From Dehalococcoidia bacterium (GTDB taxonomy: Bacteria; Chloroflexota; Dehalococcoidia; UBA2979): 5,393 nt of DNA. The stretch spans positions 1 to 5,393 of the forward strand of contig JABIST010000119.1 in assembly GCA_018700215.1 (NCBI GenBank). The letters are read 5' to 3'. How positions within the stretch are numbered: the first letter of the stretch is position 1; each line of letters begins with the position of its first letter. Under the pieces are notes generated by a model that was given only the letters and a program-made list of their open reading frames with translations, was not told the DNA's origin and made no database searches. The position numbers and the translations under genes are program-made. Below, in pieces: positions 1 through 5,393 of the stretch.

Positions 1-46
1 CGGCACGGATGGCCTGGGTCTGTTGCTGGAGGAAGGGGCCTGGCAC
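1..46 (-). CDS. Possible 5' end of an unrecognised gene running off the left edge
   Basis: This is a tentative call. On the minus strand a GTG at 46-44 opens a frame to the window edge that reads MPGPFLQQQTQAIRA. A GAGGA-type ribosome binding site lies about 7 bases upstream, and the codons mostly end in C or G, like the antiporter gene on the same strand. The frame is also open upstream of the GTG back to a TAG near 139-141, with no ATG, so a different non-ATG start is possible. Fifteen residues are too few to assign a family. If real, it would follow the antiporter gene by about 130 bases in the same direction. The stretch 47-177 between them shows no recognisable gene and only a weakly structured G-rich plus strand around 46-75. 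Confidence 0.22.
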   Translation of the reverse strand, partial: MPGPFLQQQTQAIRA

Positions 47-177
47 GGGGGTGTCCTCGGGGGGGTGGGGGTGTGGGATGTGCGGGAAGGATAACGAGGG
101 TGGGGCAGTTGCGGTGAGCGGTTCAGGATGAGGGCGTCTGCCGAGCAGCTACGTGGAACGGGTTGACGGGACCGCCG

Positions 178-1938
178 CTACGGATCTGTTGCGAGATCTT
201 CGGCGACGGTGAGGGCTGTTTCGAGGGGGGTGCGGAGGTGGGCGTGTCCGGCTGAGGCGAGGGCGAGATCGACGAATGTCTGGGCTTCGGTGGGGTCGAC
301 GTTGAGGCGGTTGAGGACGCGTGTGGTGACTTCGAGGGCGGATTCGAGTTCTTCGTAGACGACGCGGTCAGCGCCGAGGCGGAGGAGGGTTTCGCGTTCA
401 GTGATATAGCGCGAGCGGGCGATGATGTGGATCTGGGGTGCGAGTTCTCTGGCGGTGGCAACGGCACGACGGAGCGCGTCCGGGTCATTGATGAGGAGTA
501 CGAGGACGCGCGCGTGCTGGATGGCGGCGTGTTCGAGGGCTTCATCGGAGGTGACGTCAGCGTAGTAGACGGGTGCGTCGTGTTCGCGGGCTTCGCGGAC
601 GCGTTCGGCGTTGACATCGAGGATGATGTGCGGCGCGTGGGCCTGGCGGAGGGCGTGTCCGAGGAGGCGTCCAGCGACGCCGTAGCCGGCGAGGATGACG
701 TGTTCGCGGAGCTGCTGTGCCTCGGGTGCTTCGTCGATTGTTCGGGTGCGCATGAGGCGCTCGAGGGGGCGGAGCGCGGCTTCGCCGGCGCGGAGGCGGG
801 GTGCGAGTCCGATGGCGATAAGTGAGACGACCATGGAGATGATGCCGGCGGAGACGATGAGGCGGGTTTCTTCGGAGGTGACGAGGGATTCGTGTTCGGC
901 GAGGACGAGGAGGATGAAGCCGAATTCGCCGAACTGGGCGAGGGAGACGGAGGCGAGCCAGGCGGCACGCGGTGGATAGCGCATGAGAGCGGCGGCGATG
1001 GCGGCGATGACGGTTTTGCCGATGAGCAGGGTGGCGACGATGGCGATGACGGTGAGTGGCTGGTCAAGGATGACGCGGGGATCGAAGAGCATGCCGAGGG
1101 AGACGAAGAAGACGGAGAGGAAGACATCACGGAGAGGGAGGGCGGTGGTGACGGCGCGTTCGGCGTAGCCGGCATCCGCAAGGACCATGCCGGCGAGGAG
1201 TGCACCGAGGGCGAGTGAGAGTCCGAGTTCAGACATGGCCCATGCGGTGCCGAGGCCGATGGAGAGGATCGCGAGGAGGAAGACTTCGCGGTTCTGGGCG
1301 GCATCGATCAATCGGAAGAGGCGTGGGATGAGGAGGCGGGCTCCGACGACGGTGACGGCGATGGCGATGATGGCTTTAAGGAGGGCTTCGCCACCGTTGC
1401 GGAGAGCGGCTTCGCCGCTGTCGCCGGCGAGGACGGGGATGAGGAGGATGAGGGGAACGACGAGCAGGTCCTGGAAGATGAGGACGCCGACGGTGAAGCG
1501 TCCGTGGGGAGCATCGATTTCACCTCGGGCGGTGAGGGAGCGGAGGACGACGGCGGTGGAGGAGAGGGCGAGGACGAAGCCGAAGAGGATGGAGCGTTGC
1601 GTGGTTTCGCCGAGGAAGAGGAGAGCGACGGCGATGGCGACGGTGGTGAGTCCGACCTAGGTGGCGCCGCCGATAGCGACGGTGCGCCAGATGTAGCGGA
1701 GGCGTTCGAGCGAGAATTCGAGGCCGATGCCGAAGAGGAGCAGGATGACGCCGATATCGGCGATGTGTCGGATCTCATCGGCGTCGGTGATGAGGCCGGC
1801 GGCTTCGGGGCCGAAGATGGCGCCGGCGACGAGGAAGCCGGCGACGACGGGGAGGTTGAGCCGGCTGAGAGCGACGGCGGTGATGACGGCGAGCCAGCCG
1901 ACGATGGCGAGGTCACGGACGAGTGCGGTGTCTTCCAT
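178..1938 (-). pseudogene. Kef-type CPA2 cation:proton antiporter with RCK domain, interrupted by an in-frame TAG
   Basis: Reading from ATG at 1938 to TAG at 180-178 gives 586 codons in one frame, close to the length of E. coli KefB/KefC (about 600). The family moves K+ (or Na+) out against protons across the inner membrane, gated by a cytoplasmic nucleotide-binding domain. Visible are: an N-terminal membrane start with LPVVAGFLVAGAIFGP near residues 28-43; LITDADEI and GVILLLFGIGLEF near 50-75; SSTAVVLR at 126-133; the ion-site FQD at 155-157; ALGALLAG at 243-250; FFVSLGM near 277-283; QFGEF at 335-339. An RCK (TrkA-N) Rossmann fold follows, with GYGVAG at 418-423 and Asp 441 at the end of the second strand, which suggests NAD(H) binding. 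The single defect is TAG at codon 94, where the family has Gln (compare GALQM in KefC with GAT-stop-V here). Termination there would leave 93 residues and destroy function. No frameshift or other stop is present, so the lesion is recent or is a base-call error. A short GAGG motif lies 5 bases upstream of the start. Confidence 0.88.
1657..1659 (-). other. Internal amber codon within the antiporter frame (CAG to TAG at a conserved Gln)
   Basis: The plus strand reads CTA at 1657-1659, which is TAG on the coding strand, between GGAT (residues 90-93) and VGLTT (residues 95-99). In Kef-family proteins this place, at the start of a transmembrane helix, carries a conserved glutamine. A single transition (C to T on the coding strand) explains it. 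After the stop, the same frame continues through the rest of the membrane domain and the RCK domain without interruption. No good ribosome binding site plus ATG is seen just after it, so efficient re-initiation is unlikely. Confidence 0.9.
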
Positions 1939-2055
1939 GGCGACCTCGGACGGAAGCTGACGGCGTTGAGCGGTGGTGACGACATCAGTGCGAGCGGGGT
2001 TGGTGGTGCGATGGTAGCCGACGCGGGGAGCGTGGAAGCAGATGGTGAGCGGGCG

Positions 2056-2094
2056 GTCAGGCAGAACCGTCAGACAGAGCCATCAGGCGGGGGA
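2056..2094. repeat. Three degenerate 13-base tandem repeats in the spacer before the antiporter gene
   Basis: Units begin at 2056, 2069 and 2082 and read GTCAGGCAGAACC, GTCAGACAGAGCC and ATCAGGCGGGGGA. The first two agree at 11 of 13 positions and the third agrees with the first at 7 of 13. They lie in the 159-base spacer between the stop of the small-protein gene (2098) and the antiporter start (1938). A short inverted repeat, CGGT at 2054-2057 with ACCG at 2066-2069, overlaps the first two units. They could be a protein-binding array, an mRNA leader structure, or the remains of a duplication. With only one strong pair, chance cannot be excluded. Confidence 0.35.
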
Positions 2095-2097
2095 GGT

Positions 2098-2391
2098 CTA
2101 GCCGCTACGCCGGGTGTTGGTGCCTTTGGTCTGGCCGGTGCCGCCCTGGACACCGCGCCCGCGCATCCCTTGTCCGGGAACGCCGCGACCCTGTGGCTGC
2201 GCGCTGGTAGAGGGGTTGCGGCCCTTCTTTCGCTTGGCCTCGAGGCGCCTCTCGGCGCGGTTCATTGGCGCGGCGTCCTCGGTCGATTCGCCGTCATCGG
2301 CGGAGTCGTCGGGCGGCGGTGACGCTGCTTCGCTGGCATCGTCGGCTGCGGCGGCTTTGGGAGGGGTGGTTTTGTCGGTTTTTCGTGCCAT
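2098..2391 (-). CDS. Small disordered polyampholyte protein, function unknown
   Basis: The product is 97 residues. I do not recognise the family. The start is well supported: AAGGA on the coding strand (2404-2400) sits 8 bases before the ATG, and the codons favour G or C at the third position. Composition changes along the chain. Residues 4-15 are Lys/Ala/Thr/Pro rich, 16-40 are acidic (many Asp and Glu with Pro and Ser), and 43-58 form a short, probably helical, strongly basic stretch (MNRAERRLEAKRKKGR). Residues 68-97 are a Gly/Arg/Gln tail with GRG repeats at 68-70 and 78-80. There is no cysteine, signal peptide or membrane segment, so it is probably cytoplasmic and largely unstructured. 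The RG-rich tail and basic segment suggest nucleic acid or ribosome binding, but this is inference. It lies upstream of the antiporter gene in the same direction with a 159-base gap, so co-transcription is possible but not shown. Confidence 0.72.
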   Translation of the reverse strand: MARKTDKTTPPKAAAADDASEAASPPPDDSADDGESTEDAAPMNRAERRLEAKRKKGRNPSTSAQPQGRGVPGQGMRGRGVQGGTGQTKGTNTRRSG

Positions 2392-2399
2392 GAGTGAAG

Positions 2400-2404
2400 T
2401 CCTT
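2400..2404 (-). promoter_or_regulatory. Shine-Dalgarno AAGGA of the small-protein gene
   Basis: The coding strand reads AAGGA, followed by 8 bases and then the ATG at 2391-2389. The spacing is close to ideal. It favours this start over the internal ATG at residue 43 and is a main reason for accepting the short gene. Confidence 0.65.
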
Positions 2405-2424
2405 GCGGTGATGAAAGCCTATCA

Positions 2425-2430
2425 ATCCTA
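2425..2430 (-). promoter_or_regulatory. Weak candidate -10 element for the small-protein gene
   Basis: TAGGAT on the minus strand matches TATAAT at 4 of 6 positions and lies 33 bases before the start codon, in the most AT-rich part of the divergent spacer. No good -35 hexamer is found about 17 bases upstream, so the call is speculative. Confidence 0.22.
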
Positions 2431-2619
2431 GCATTCGGAGTGATCTTTCCCGGCGAAACGGCCTCGCAAGGGCTGGCAGCGGGGAAACGAGTGGCTGGCG
2501 GAGGCAGAGTTGGTCCGCGGGGTTCGCGCTGGAATTCGCAGGGGGTTCGCACTGTCGCGTCGGGATTCTGCTACACGTATGCGTAATCGAGTGTGATTCG
2601 GGCCAGTGCGGCGAGCTTT

Positions 2620-2625
2620 AGGGGG
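2620..2625 (+). promoter_or_regulatory. Ribosome binding site of the alcohol dehydrogenase
   Basis: AGGGGG lies 8 bases before the ATG at 2634, with a second short GAG at 2628-2630. It supports the chosen start, which also matches the usual N-terminus of the family. Confidence 0.55.
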
Positions 2626-2633
2626 TTGAGGCG

Positions 2634-3698
2634 ATGACGTTGAAGACGCGAGCGGCGATCAAGGCTGTGTTTGGGGAGCCGTTGCTGGTTGAGGAGATTG
2701 AGCTGGAGGATCCGGGCGATGAGGAGGTGCTGGTGAAGCTGTTCGCGACTGGCATCTGCCACTCGCAACTTCACCAGATCCACAACCCGGACGGGCCGGT
2801 GCCGACGTTGTTGGGGCACGAGGGCACGGGGATTGTGCTGAAGGCAGGGTCCAAGGTCTCGCACGTGAAGGAGGGCGAGCGGGTGATGATCCAGTTCGTG
2901 CCTCGGGATTTGCCGGATGGGATGACGACGGCGAATCGGACGAAGTACCGCTGGCAGGGCGAGGAGTACGAGGCGGGCGTGTACACGTGGGCGGAGCACG
3001 CGCTGCTGAATGAGCAGATGGTGGTGCCGCTTCCGAACGATGTGCCGACGGACATTACGGCGATCATCGGCTGTGCGGTGATCACGGGGGCGGGCGCGGC
3101 GCTGTACACGGCGGGCGTGAAGCCGGGCGATGCTGTTGCGGTGTTCGGCGTTGGCGGCGTGGGCTCGAACGTGCTGGCGGGGGCGAAGATTGCGGGGGCG
3201 GACCCGATCATCGCGGTGGACCTGAACGAGGGGAAACTGGGGTACGCGAAGGAGCTGGGTGCGACGCACACGGTGAATGGCGCGGACGTGAACGCGCCGG
3301 ATGCGATCAAGGAGCTGACCGGCGGCGGCGTGGACTACGCGTTCGACGCGATCGGCGTGCAGGCGGCGTTCTTGCAGAGCGTGGAGAGCGTGAAGGCTGG
3401 TGTGCTGGGCGTGCATCGCGGCGGCACGGCGGTGATCGTGGGGATTGGGCAGGGCGACTTGCCGTTGCCTCGGCTGTTCCCGATCGGGGAGCGGACGATC
3501 ATGGGCTCGATGGGTGGCTCGGCGCGACCGGGCGAGGTGATGCCGAACTACATCGAGTGGTACAAGGAGGGCAAGCTGCCGCTGGAGAAGTTGGTGTCGA
3601 AGAAGTACGAGAATCTCGACGAGATCAACGAGGGTGTGCGGGCGTTGGAGCAGGGCGAGATCGAGGGTCGCTCGATCATCGTGTACGACGCACCGTAG
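2634..3698 (+). CDS. Medium-chain zinc-type alcohol dehydrogenase lacking the structural-zinc cysteines
   Basis: The 354-residue product is a medium-chain dehydrogenase that interconverts an alcohol and an aldehyde or ketone using NAD(H), in the cytoplasm. The N-terminal GroES-like catalytic domain spans about residues 1-150. Catalytic zinc ligands are visible: Cys42 in GICHS, His62-Glu63 in GHEG, and Cys147 in IIGCAV. Ser44 and His47 fit the proton-relay positions. The Rossmann fold carries GVGGVG at 172-177 and Asp196 in AVDL, which indicates NAD rather than NADP preference. Two points are unusual. The lobe that normally holds four structural-zinc cysteines (about residues 90-116, after QFVP) has no cysteine and instead carries a charged stretch. 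The usual Asp after CxS is Gln45. Length fits family members with a shortened lobe. A lipocalin-like gene follows 9 bases downstream, so the two probably form an operon. NAD-dependent dehydrogenation is well supported; the substrate is not known. Confidence 0.93.
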   Translation: MTLKTRAAIKAVFGEPLLVEEIELEDPGDEEVLVKLFATGICHSQLHQIHNPDGPVPTLLGHEGTGIVLKAGSKVSHVKEGERVMIQFVPRDLPDGMTTANRTKYRWQGEEYEAGVYTWAEHALLNEQMVVPLPNDVPTDITAIIGCAVITGAGAALYTAGVKPGDAVAVFGVGGVGSNVLAGAKIAGADPIIAVDLNEGKLGYAKELGATHTVNGADVNAPDAIKELTGGGVDYAFDAIGVQAAFLQSVESVKAGVLGVHRGGTAVIVGIGQGDLPLPRLFPIGERTIMGSMGGSARPGEVMPNYIEWYKEGKLPLEKLVSKKYENLDEINEGVRALEQGEIEGRSIIVYDAP

Positions 3699-3707
3699 TA
3701 CGGGACG

Positions 3708-4097
3708 ATGACGGAGGATCAATCGCTCGTTGGAGCGTGGCGGCTGGTGTCGTACGAGGCCCAGTCGCCTGAGGGCGTTGAGGTTTTCCCGTTTGGCGTT
3801 GGTGCGACGGGGATGATCATCTGGGACGCAGACGGCTCGTTCAGTGCGCAGATCAGTCCGGGCAGCAGCTCGGGGGATCGCGAGCCGAGTTACATCGCGT
3901 ACTTCGGCCGGTGGGAGCTGGACGAGGGTGGCCGCGCGGTGCTGCATCACGTGGCGGGTTCGGTCACCGCGGCGCTGCGGGATACGACCCAGCGGCGAGA
4001 GCTTGCGTTCGACAGCGACGGGAAGCGAGTGACGCTGACTCCGCCCGCGAGGGATGGGGCTGTGGCGATGTCGCTGGTGTGGGAGCGTGAGCGGTAG
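3708..4097 (+). CDS. Lipocalin-like domain protein
   Basis: The 129-residue product matches the bacterial lipocalin-like (Lipocalin_5 type) pattern along its whole length. Visible are GAWRLVSYE at 9-17, FPFG at 27-30, TGMIIWDADGSFSAQI at 34-49, YIAYFGRWEL at 62-71, HHVAGS at 80-85, and a basic TQRRELAF segment near 94-101. This arrangement predicts a single beta-barrel with a hydrophobic pocket. There is no signal peptide or lipobox, so it is probably cytoplasmic. Members often sit beside catabolic oxidoreductases, but their ligands and activity are mostly unknown. The start is 9 bases after the dehydrogenase stop and has only a weak GGGA upstream, so translational coupling is likely. Family assignment is fairly firm; a role in binding or converting the dehydrogenase substrate or product is only inference. 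Confidence 0.87.
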   Translation: MTEDQSLVGAWRLVSYEAQSPEGVEVFPFGVGATGMIIWDADGSFSAQISPGSSSGDREPSYIAYFGRWELDEGGRAVLHHVAGSVTAALRDTTQRRELAFDSDGKRVTLTPPARDGAVAMSLVWERER

Positions 4098-4175
4098 TCG
4101 GACGCGGGTTCGTCGTGGATCGGATGGCGGAGGAGCTGCGGAGCTGGCGCCGCGCAACGTTCACGAGAGATTAGG

Positions 4176-4197
4176 ACGAGCCGAAGGCTGCGCTCGT
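4176..4197. terminator. Weak hairpin between convergent genes, possible terminator
   Basis: ACGAGC at 4176-4181 pairs with GCTCGT at 4192-4197 around a 10-base loop. An alternative small stem, AGCC with GGCT around GAA, uses part of the same bases. It is followed on the plus strand by only a short TTTC, without a proper U-tract. Its place between two convergent genes, in a 132-base gap with no coding signal, suits a terminator in either direction. The stem is short and the call is uncertain. Confidence 0.3.
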
Positions 4198-4229
4198 TTC
4201 CCAGAGCGACCGATGCAGGAGGCGGTGCA

Positions 4230-5393
4230 CTAGAGCGGCGGGCGGTCGGCGAGGATGGCGTCACGCTCGAGGGCCTCGAGGTGCTCCTCGGAGTAATCGA
4301 GCCAGTCGGTGAGGACGGCGCGGTTGTGCTGGCCGAGCAGCGGGGCGGCGGTGCGGTAGGTGATGGGGGTGTCGCTGAGACGGATGGGGTTGCCGGGGTA
4401 GCTGCGGAGGCCGACCGCGGGGTGGTCGAGGACGGCCCAGAAGTTGCGGGCGGCGAGCTGGGGGCTCTCGACGATGTCGCGGGCGTCGGCGACGAGCATG
4501 GCGATGACGCCGGCCTGCTGGAGGGTGTGCATGAGGGTGCTGGGGTCGCTGCTGCGGGTCCAGGTGGCGATGCGGGCGTCGAGTTCGTCGTTGCGGGCGG
4601 TGCGTTCTTCGAGGGTGAGTGCGGCGAGGTCGTCGAGGGCAGCGATGCGGGCGAGGGCGGTCCACTGCTGGTCGGTTTCGATGCTGATGGCGAGCCAGCG
4701 GTCGGCGCCGGCACAGGGGTAGCAGCCTTGCGGGGCACGGAGGGGGTCTCGATTACCGCGGGGAGCGGTGTCGGAGCCGCGGACCTGGGCGGCGAGGAGT
4801 GATTCGCCGACGAAGCAGCCCATGGCCTCGATCATGGCGACCTCGATGGCGCGGCCGGCGCGGTCCGGGTCGGCTTCGCGATCGGCGAGGGCGGTGAGGA
4901 TGGCGGCGGCGGCGTGCATGCCGGCGACGGGGTCTGGCCAGGCGATGCCGGAGCGGTAGGGGCCGGAGCCGGGGTAGCCCATGGAGGCAGAGAGGCCTGA
5001 GCCGGCCTCGATGAGGGGGCCGAGGGCGGTGCGGTCGCGGTCTGGGCCGGTGGCGCCGTAGCCGGGCATGGCGGCATAGACGATGTTGGGATTGATCTTG
5101 CGGAGGCCCTCGAAGTCGAAGCCGAATTGGGGCATGACGCGGGGGCTGTAGTTCTCTATGACGACATCGGCCTGGCGGGCGAGGTCCGCGAAGACCTGGC
5201 GGCCGGCGGGGTTGGAGAGATCGAGCGAGACGCTGCGGCGGTTGCGGGCGAGCTTGTTGAAGCCGCCGAAGCGGTTCCAGGGCTGCTGACCGACTGCTTC
5301 TTCGGGGTAGAGGTGGGTGAGGGGGCCGGCTGCGGCGGAGACTTCGGCGGGCCCACGGCTGAAGGGGGCTTCGATCAGGACGACATCAGCACC
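4230..5393 (-). CDS. CaiB/BaiF family III CoA-transferase, partial (N-terminus beyond right edge)
   Basis: The visible 387 residues end at TAG 4232-4230 and continue in frame to the window edge. The first visible residues, GADVVLIEAP, are an internal family motif, so about 30-40 residues are missing and the ATG at 5135 is not the start. Family III enzymes move CoA between carboxylic acids through aspartyl-CoA intermediates, usually as interlocked dimers in the cytoplasm. Seen are NRRSVSLDLSNPAGRQVF near residues 50-67, ADVVIENYSPRVM at about 75-87, NPNIVYAAMPGYGATGPDRD at about 101-120, and the catalytic Asp in WPDPVAGMHAA (visible residue 154, codon 4934-4932), followed by AILTAL and IEVAMIEAM. 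The C-terminal part with NFW, PGNP and the LGQHN-type ending (LLGQHNRAVL) is complete. Substrate cannot be assigned: relatives act on formyl-, carnitinyl-, bile-acid-, succinyl- or mesaconyl-CoA pairs. It is convergent with the dehydrogenase operon and so transcribed separately. Confidence 0.93.
   Translation of the reverse strand, partial: GADVVLIEAPFSRGPAEVSAAAGPLTHLYPEEAVGQQPWNRFGGFNKLARNRRSVSLDLSNPAGRQVFADLARQADVVIENYSPRVMPQFGFDFEGLRKINPNIVYAAMPGYGATGPDRDRTALGPLIEAGSGLSASMGYPGSGPYRSGIAWPDPVAGMHAAAAILTALADREADPDRAGRAIEVAMIEAMGCFVGESLLAAQVRGSDTAPRGNRDPLRAPQGCYPCAGADRWLAISIETDQQWTALARIAALDDLAALTLEERTARNDELDARIATWTRSSDPSTLMHTLQQAGVIAMLVADARDIVESPQLAARNFWAVLDHPAVGLRSYPGNPIRLSDTPITYRTAAPLLGQHNRAVLTDWLDYSEEHLEALERDAILADRPPL

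Larger units (their letters stand above)
2392..2633. promoter_or_regulatory. Divergent intergenic region between small-protein gene and alcohol dehydrogenase
   Basis: These 242 bases separate two genes read in opposite directions, so they should hold both promoters and any shared operator. I see no open frame with coding character. On the dehydrogenase side, the hexamer [A/G]TTCGC occurs at 2522-2527, 2534-2539 and 2545-2550 (offsets 12 and 11 bases, about one helical turn). AATC at 2585-2588 and GATT at 2595-2598 form a short inverted repeat nearer the gene. Neither matches a site I can name. No convincing -35/-10 pair was found for the plus strand. Confidence 0.5.

Noticed and set aside
123..1304. 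A 393-residue Ser/Pro-rich minus-strand open frame
   Set aside because: It is a shifted frame of the antiporter, which has clear family motifs in its own frame. Low-complexity Ser/Pro content is typical of such shadows in high-GC DNA.
178..1311. The C-terminal part of the antiporter as a separate 377-residue gene starting at TTG 1311
   Set aside because: The TTG codes for an internal Leu (residue 210) of a continuous family match that begins at 1938. A transporter starting in mid-membrane domain would not fold, so it is treated as part of the broken gene.
1657..1659. Programmed readthrough or recoding of TAG, for example insertion of pyrrolysine or Gln
   Set aside because: All neighbouring genes use TAG as their real stop, the family residue here is an ordinary Gln, and no special context is visible. 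A mutation or error is simpler.
1504..2322. A 272-residue plus-strand open frame, very rich in Asp, Glu and Gly
   Set aside because: It is antisense to the antiporter and the small-protein gene. Its composition is what results from reading C-ending minus-strand codons backwards, and it shows no family motif.
2571..4157. A 528-residue Arg/His-rich minus-strand open frame opposite the dehydrogenase operon
   Set aside because: It lies antisense to two genes with strong family matches and has a low-complexity Arg, His and Leu composition with no recognisable domain.
4151..4229. A faint resemblance to the 5' part of a T-box leader (purine-rich stretch, then CCCAGAGCGACC)
   Set aside because: The pairing expected of stem I is missing, there is no T-box consensus, and no aminoacyl-tRNA synthetase or amino-acid gene follows on the plus strand.
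5133..5135. ATG at 5135 as the true start of the CoA-transferase
   Set aside because: The frame stays open to the window edge, and the 86 upstream codons encode clear family motifs (GADVVLIE, NRRSVSLDL, ADVVIENYSP). The gene is partial.

Overview
The window is high-GC bacterial DNA with five supported genes plus a possible gene start at the left edge. The gene set is a Kef-type antiporter, a zinc-type alcohol dehydrogenase, a lipocalin-like protein and a CaiB/BaiF CoA-transferase. Together with the GC content it would fit a free-living Chloroflexota (for example a Dehalococcoidia or SAR202-like lineage) or an actinobacterium. This is inference from gene content and the phylum cannot be fixed from the sequence alone. 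I see no rRNA, tRNA, CRISPR array, insertion sequence or phage gene.

Left half, minus strand (about 1-2400). A small basic, disordered protein gene (2391 to 2098, with a good Shine-Dalgarno) is followed by a Kef-type cation:proton antiporter gene (1938 to 178) with a full membrane domain and a C-terminal NAD-binding RCK domain. The antiporter frame is intact over 586 codons except for one in-frame TAG at codon 94. There the family has a conserved glutamine, so this looks like a CAG-to-TAG change, and the gene is annotated as a pseudogene or a sequencing error. The 159-base spacer upstream of it carries a degenerate 13-base tandem repeat. A possible further minus-strand gene starts at 46 and runs off the left edge.

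Middle, plus strand (2634-4097). A divergent intergenic region of 242 bases precedes a likely two-gene operon: a medium-chain zinc-type alcohol dehydrogenase that keeps the catalytic zinc ligands but has no structural-zinc cysteines, then 9 bases later a lipocalin-like domain protein. A joint role in oxidising a small or lipophilic alcohol is possible, but no substrate can be read from the sequence.

Right part, minus strand (4230-5393). A CaiB/BaiF (family III) CoA-transferase with its catalytic aspartate runs off the right edge, missing roughly its first 30-40 residues. It is convergent with the dehydrogenase operon. The 132 bases between them hold a weak hairpin.

Two window-wide patterns stand out. 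All five genes end in TAG, which argues against TAG being reassigned and for the internal TAG being a real lesion or error. The plus strand is richer in G than C throughout, whichever strand is coding, so minus-strand genes use C-ending codons and the dehydrogenase uses many G-ending codons. I found no convincing undescribed multi-gene system.
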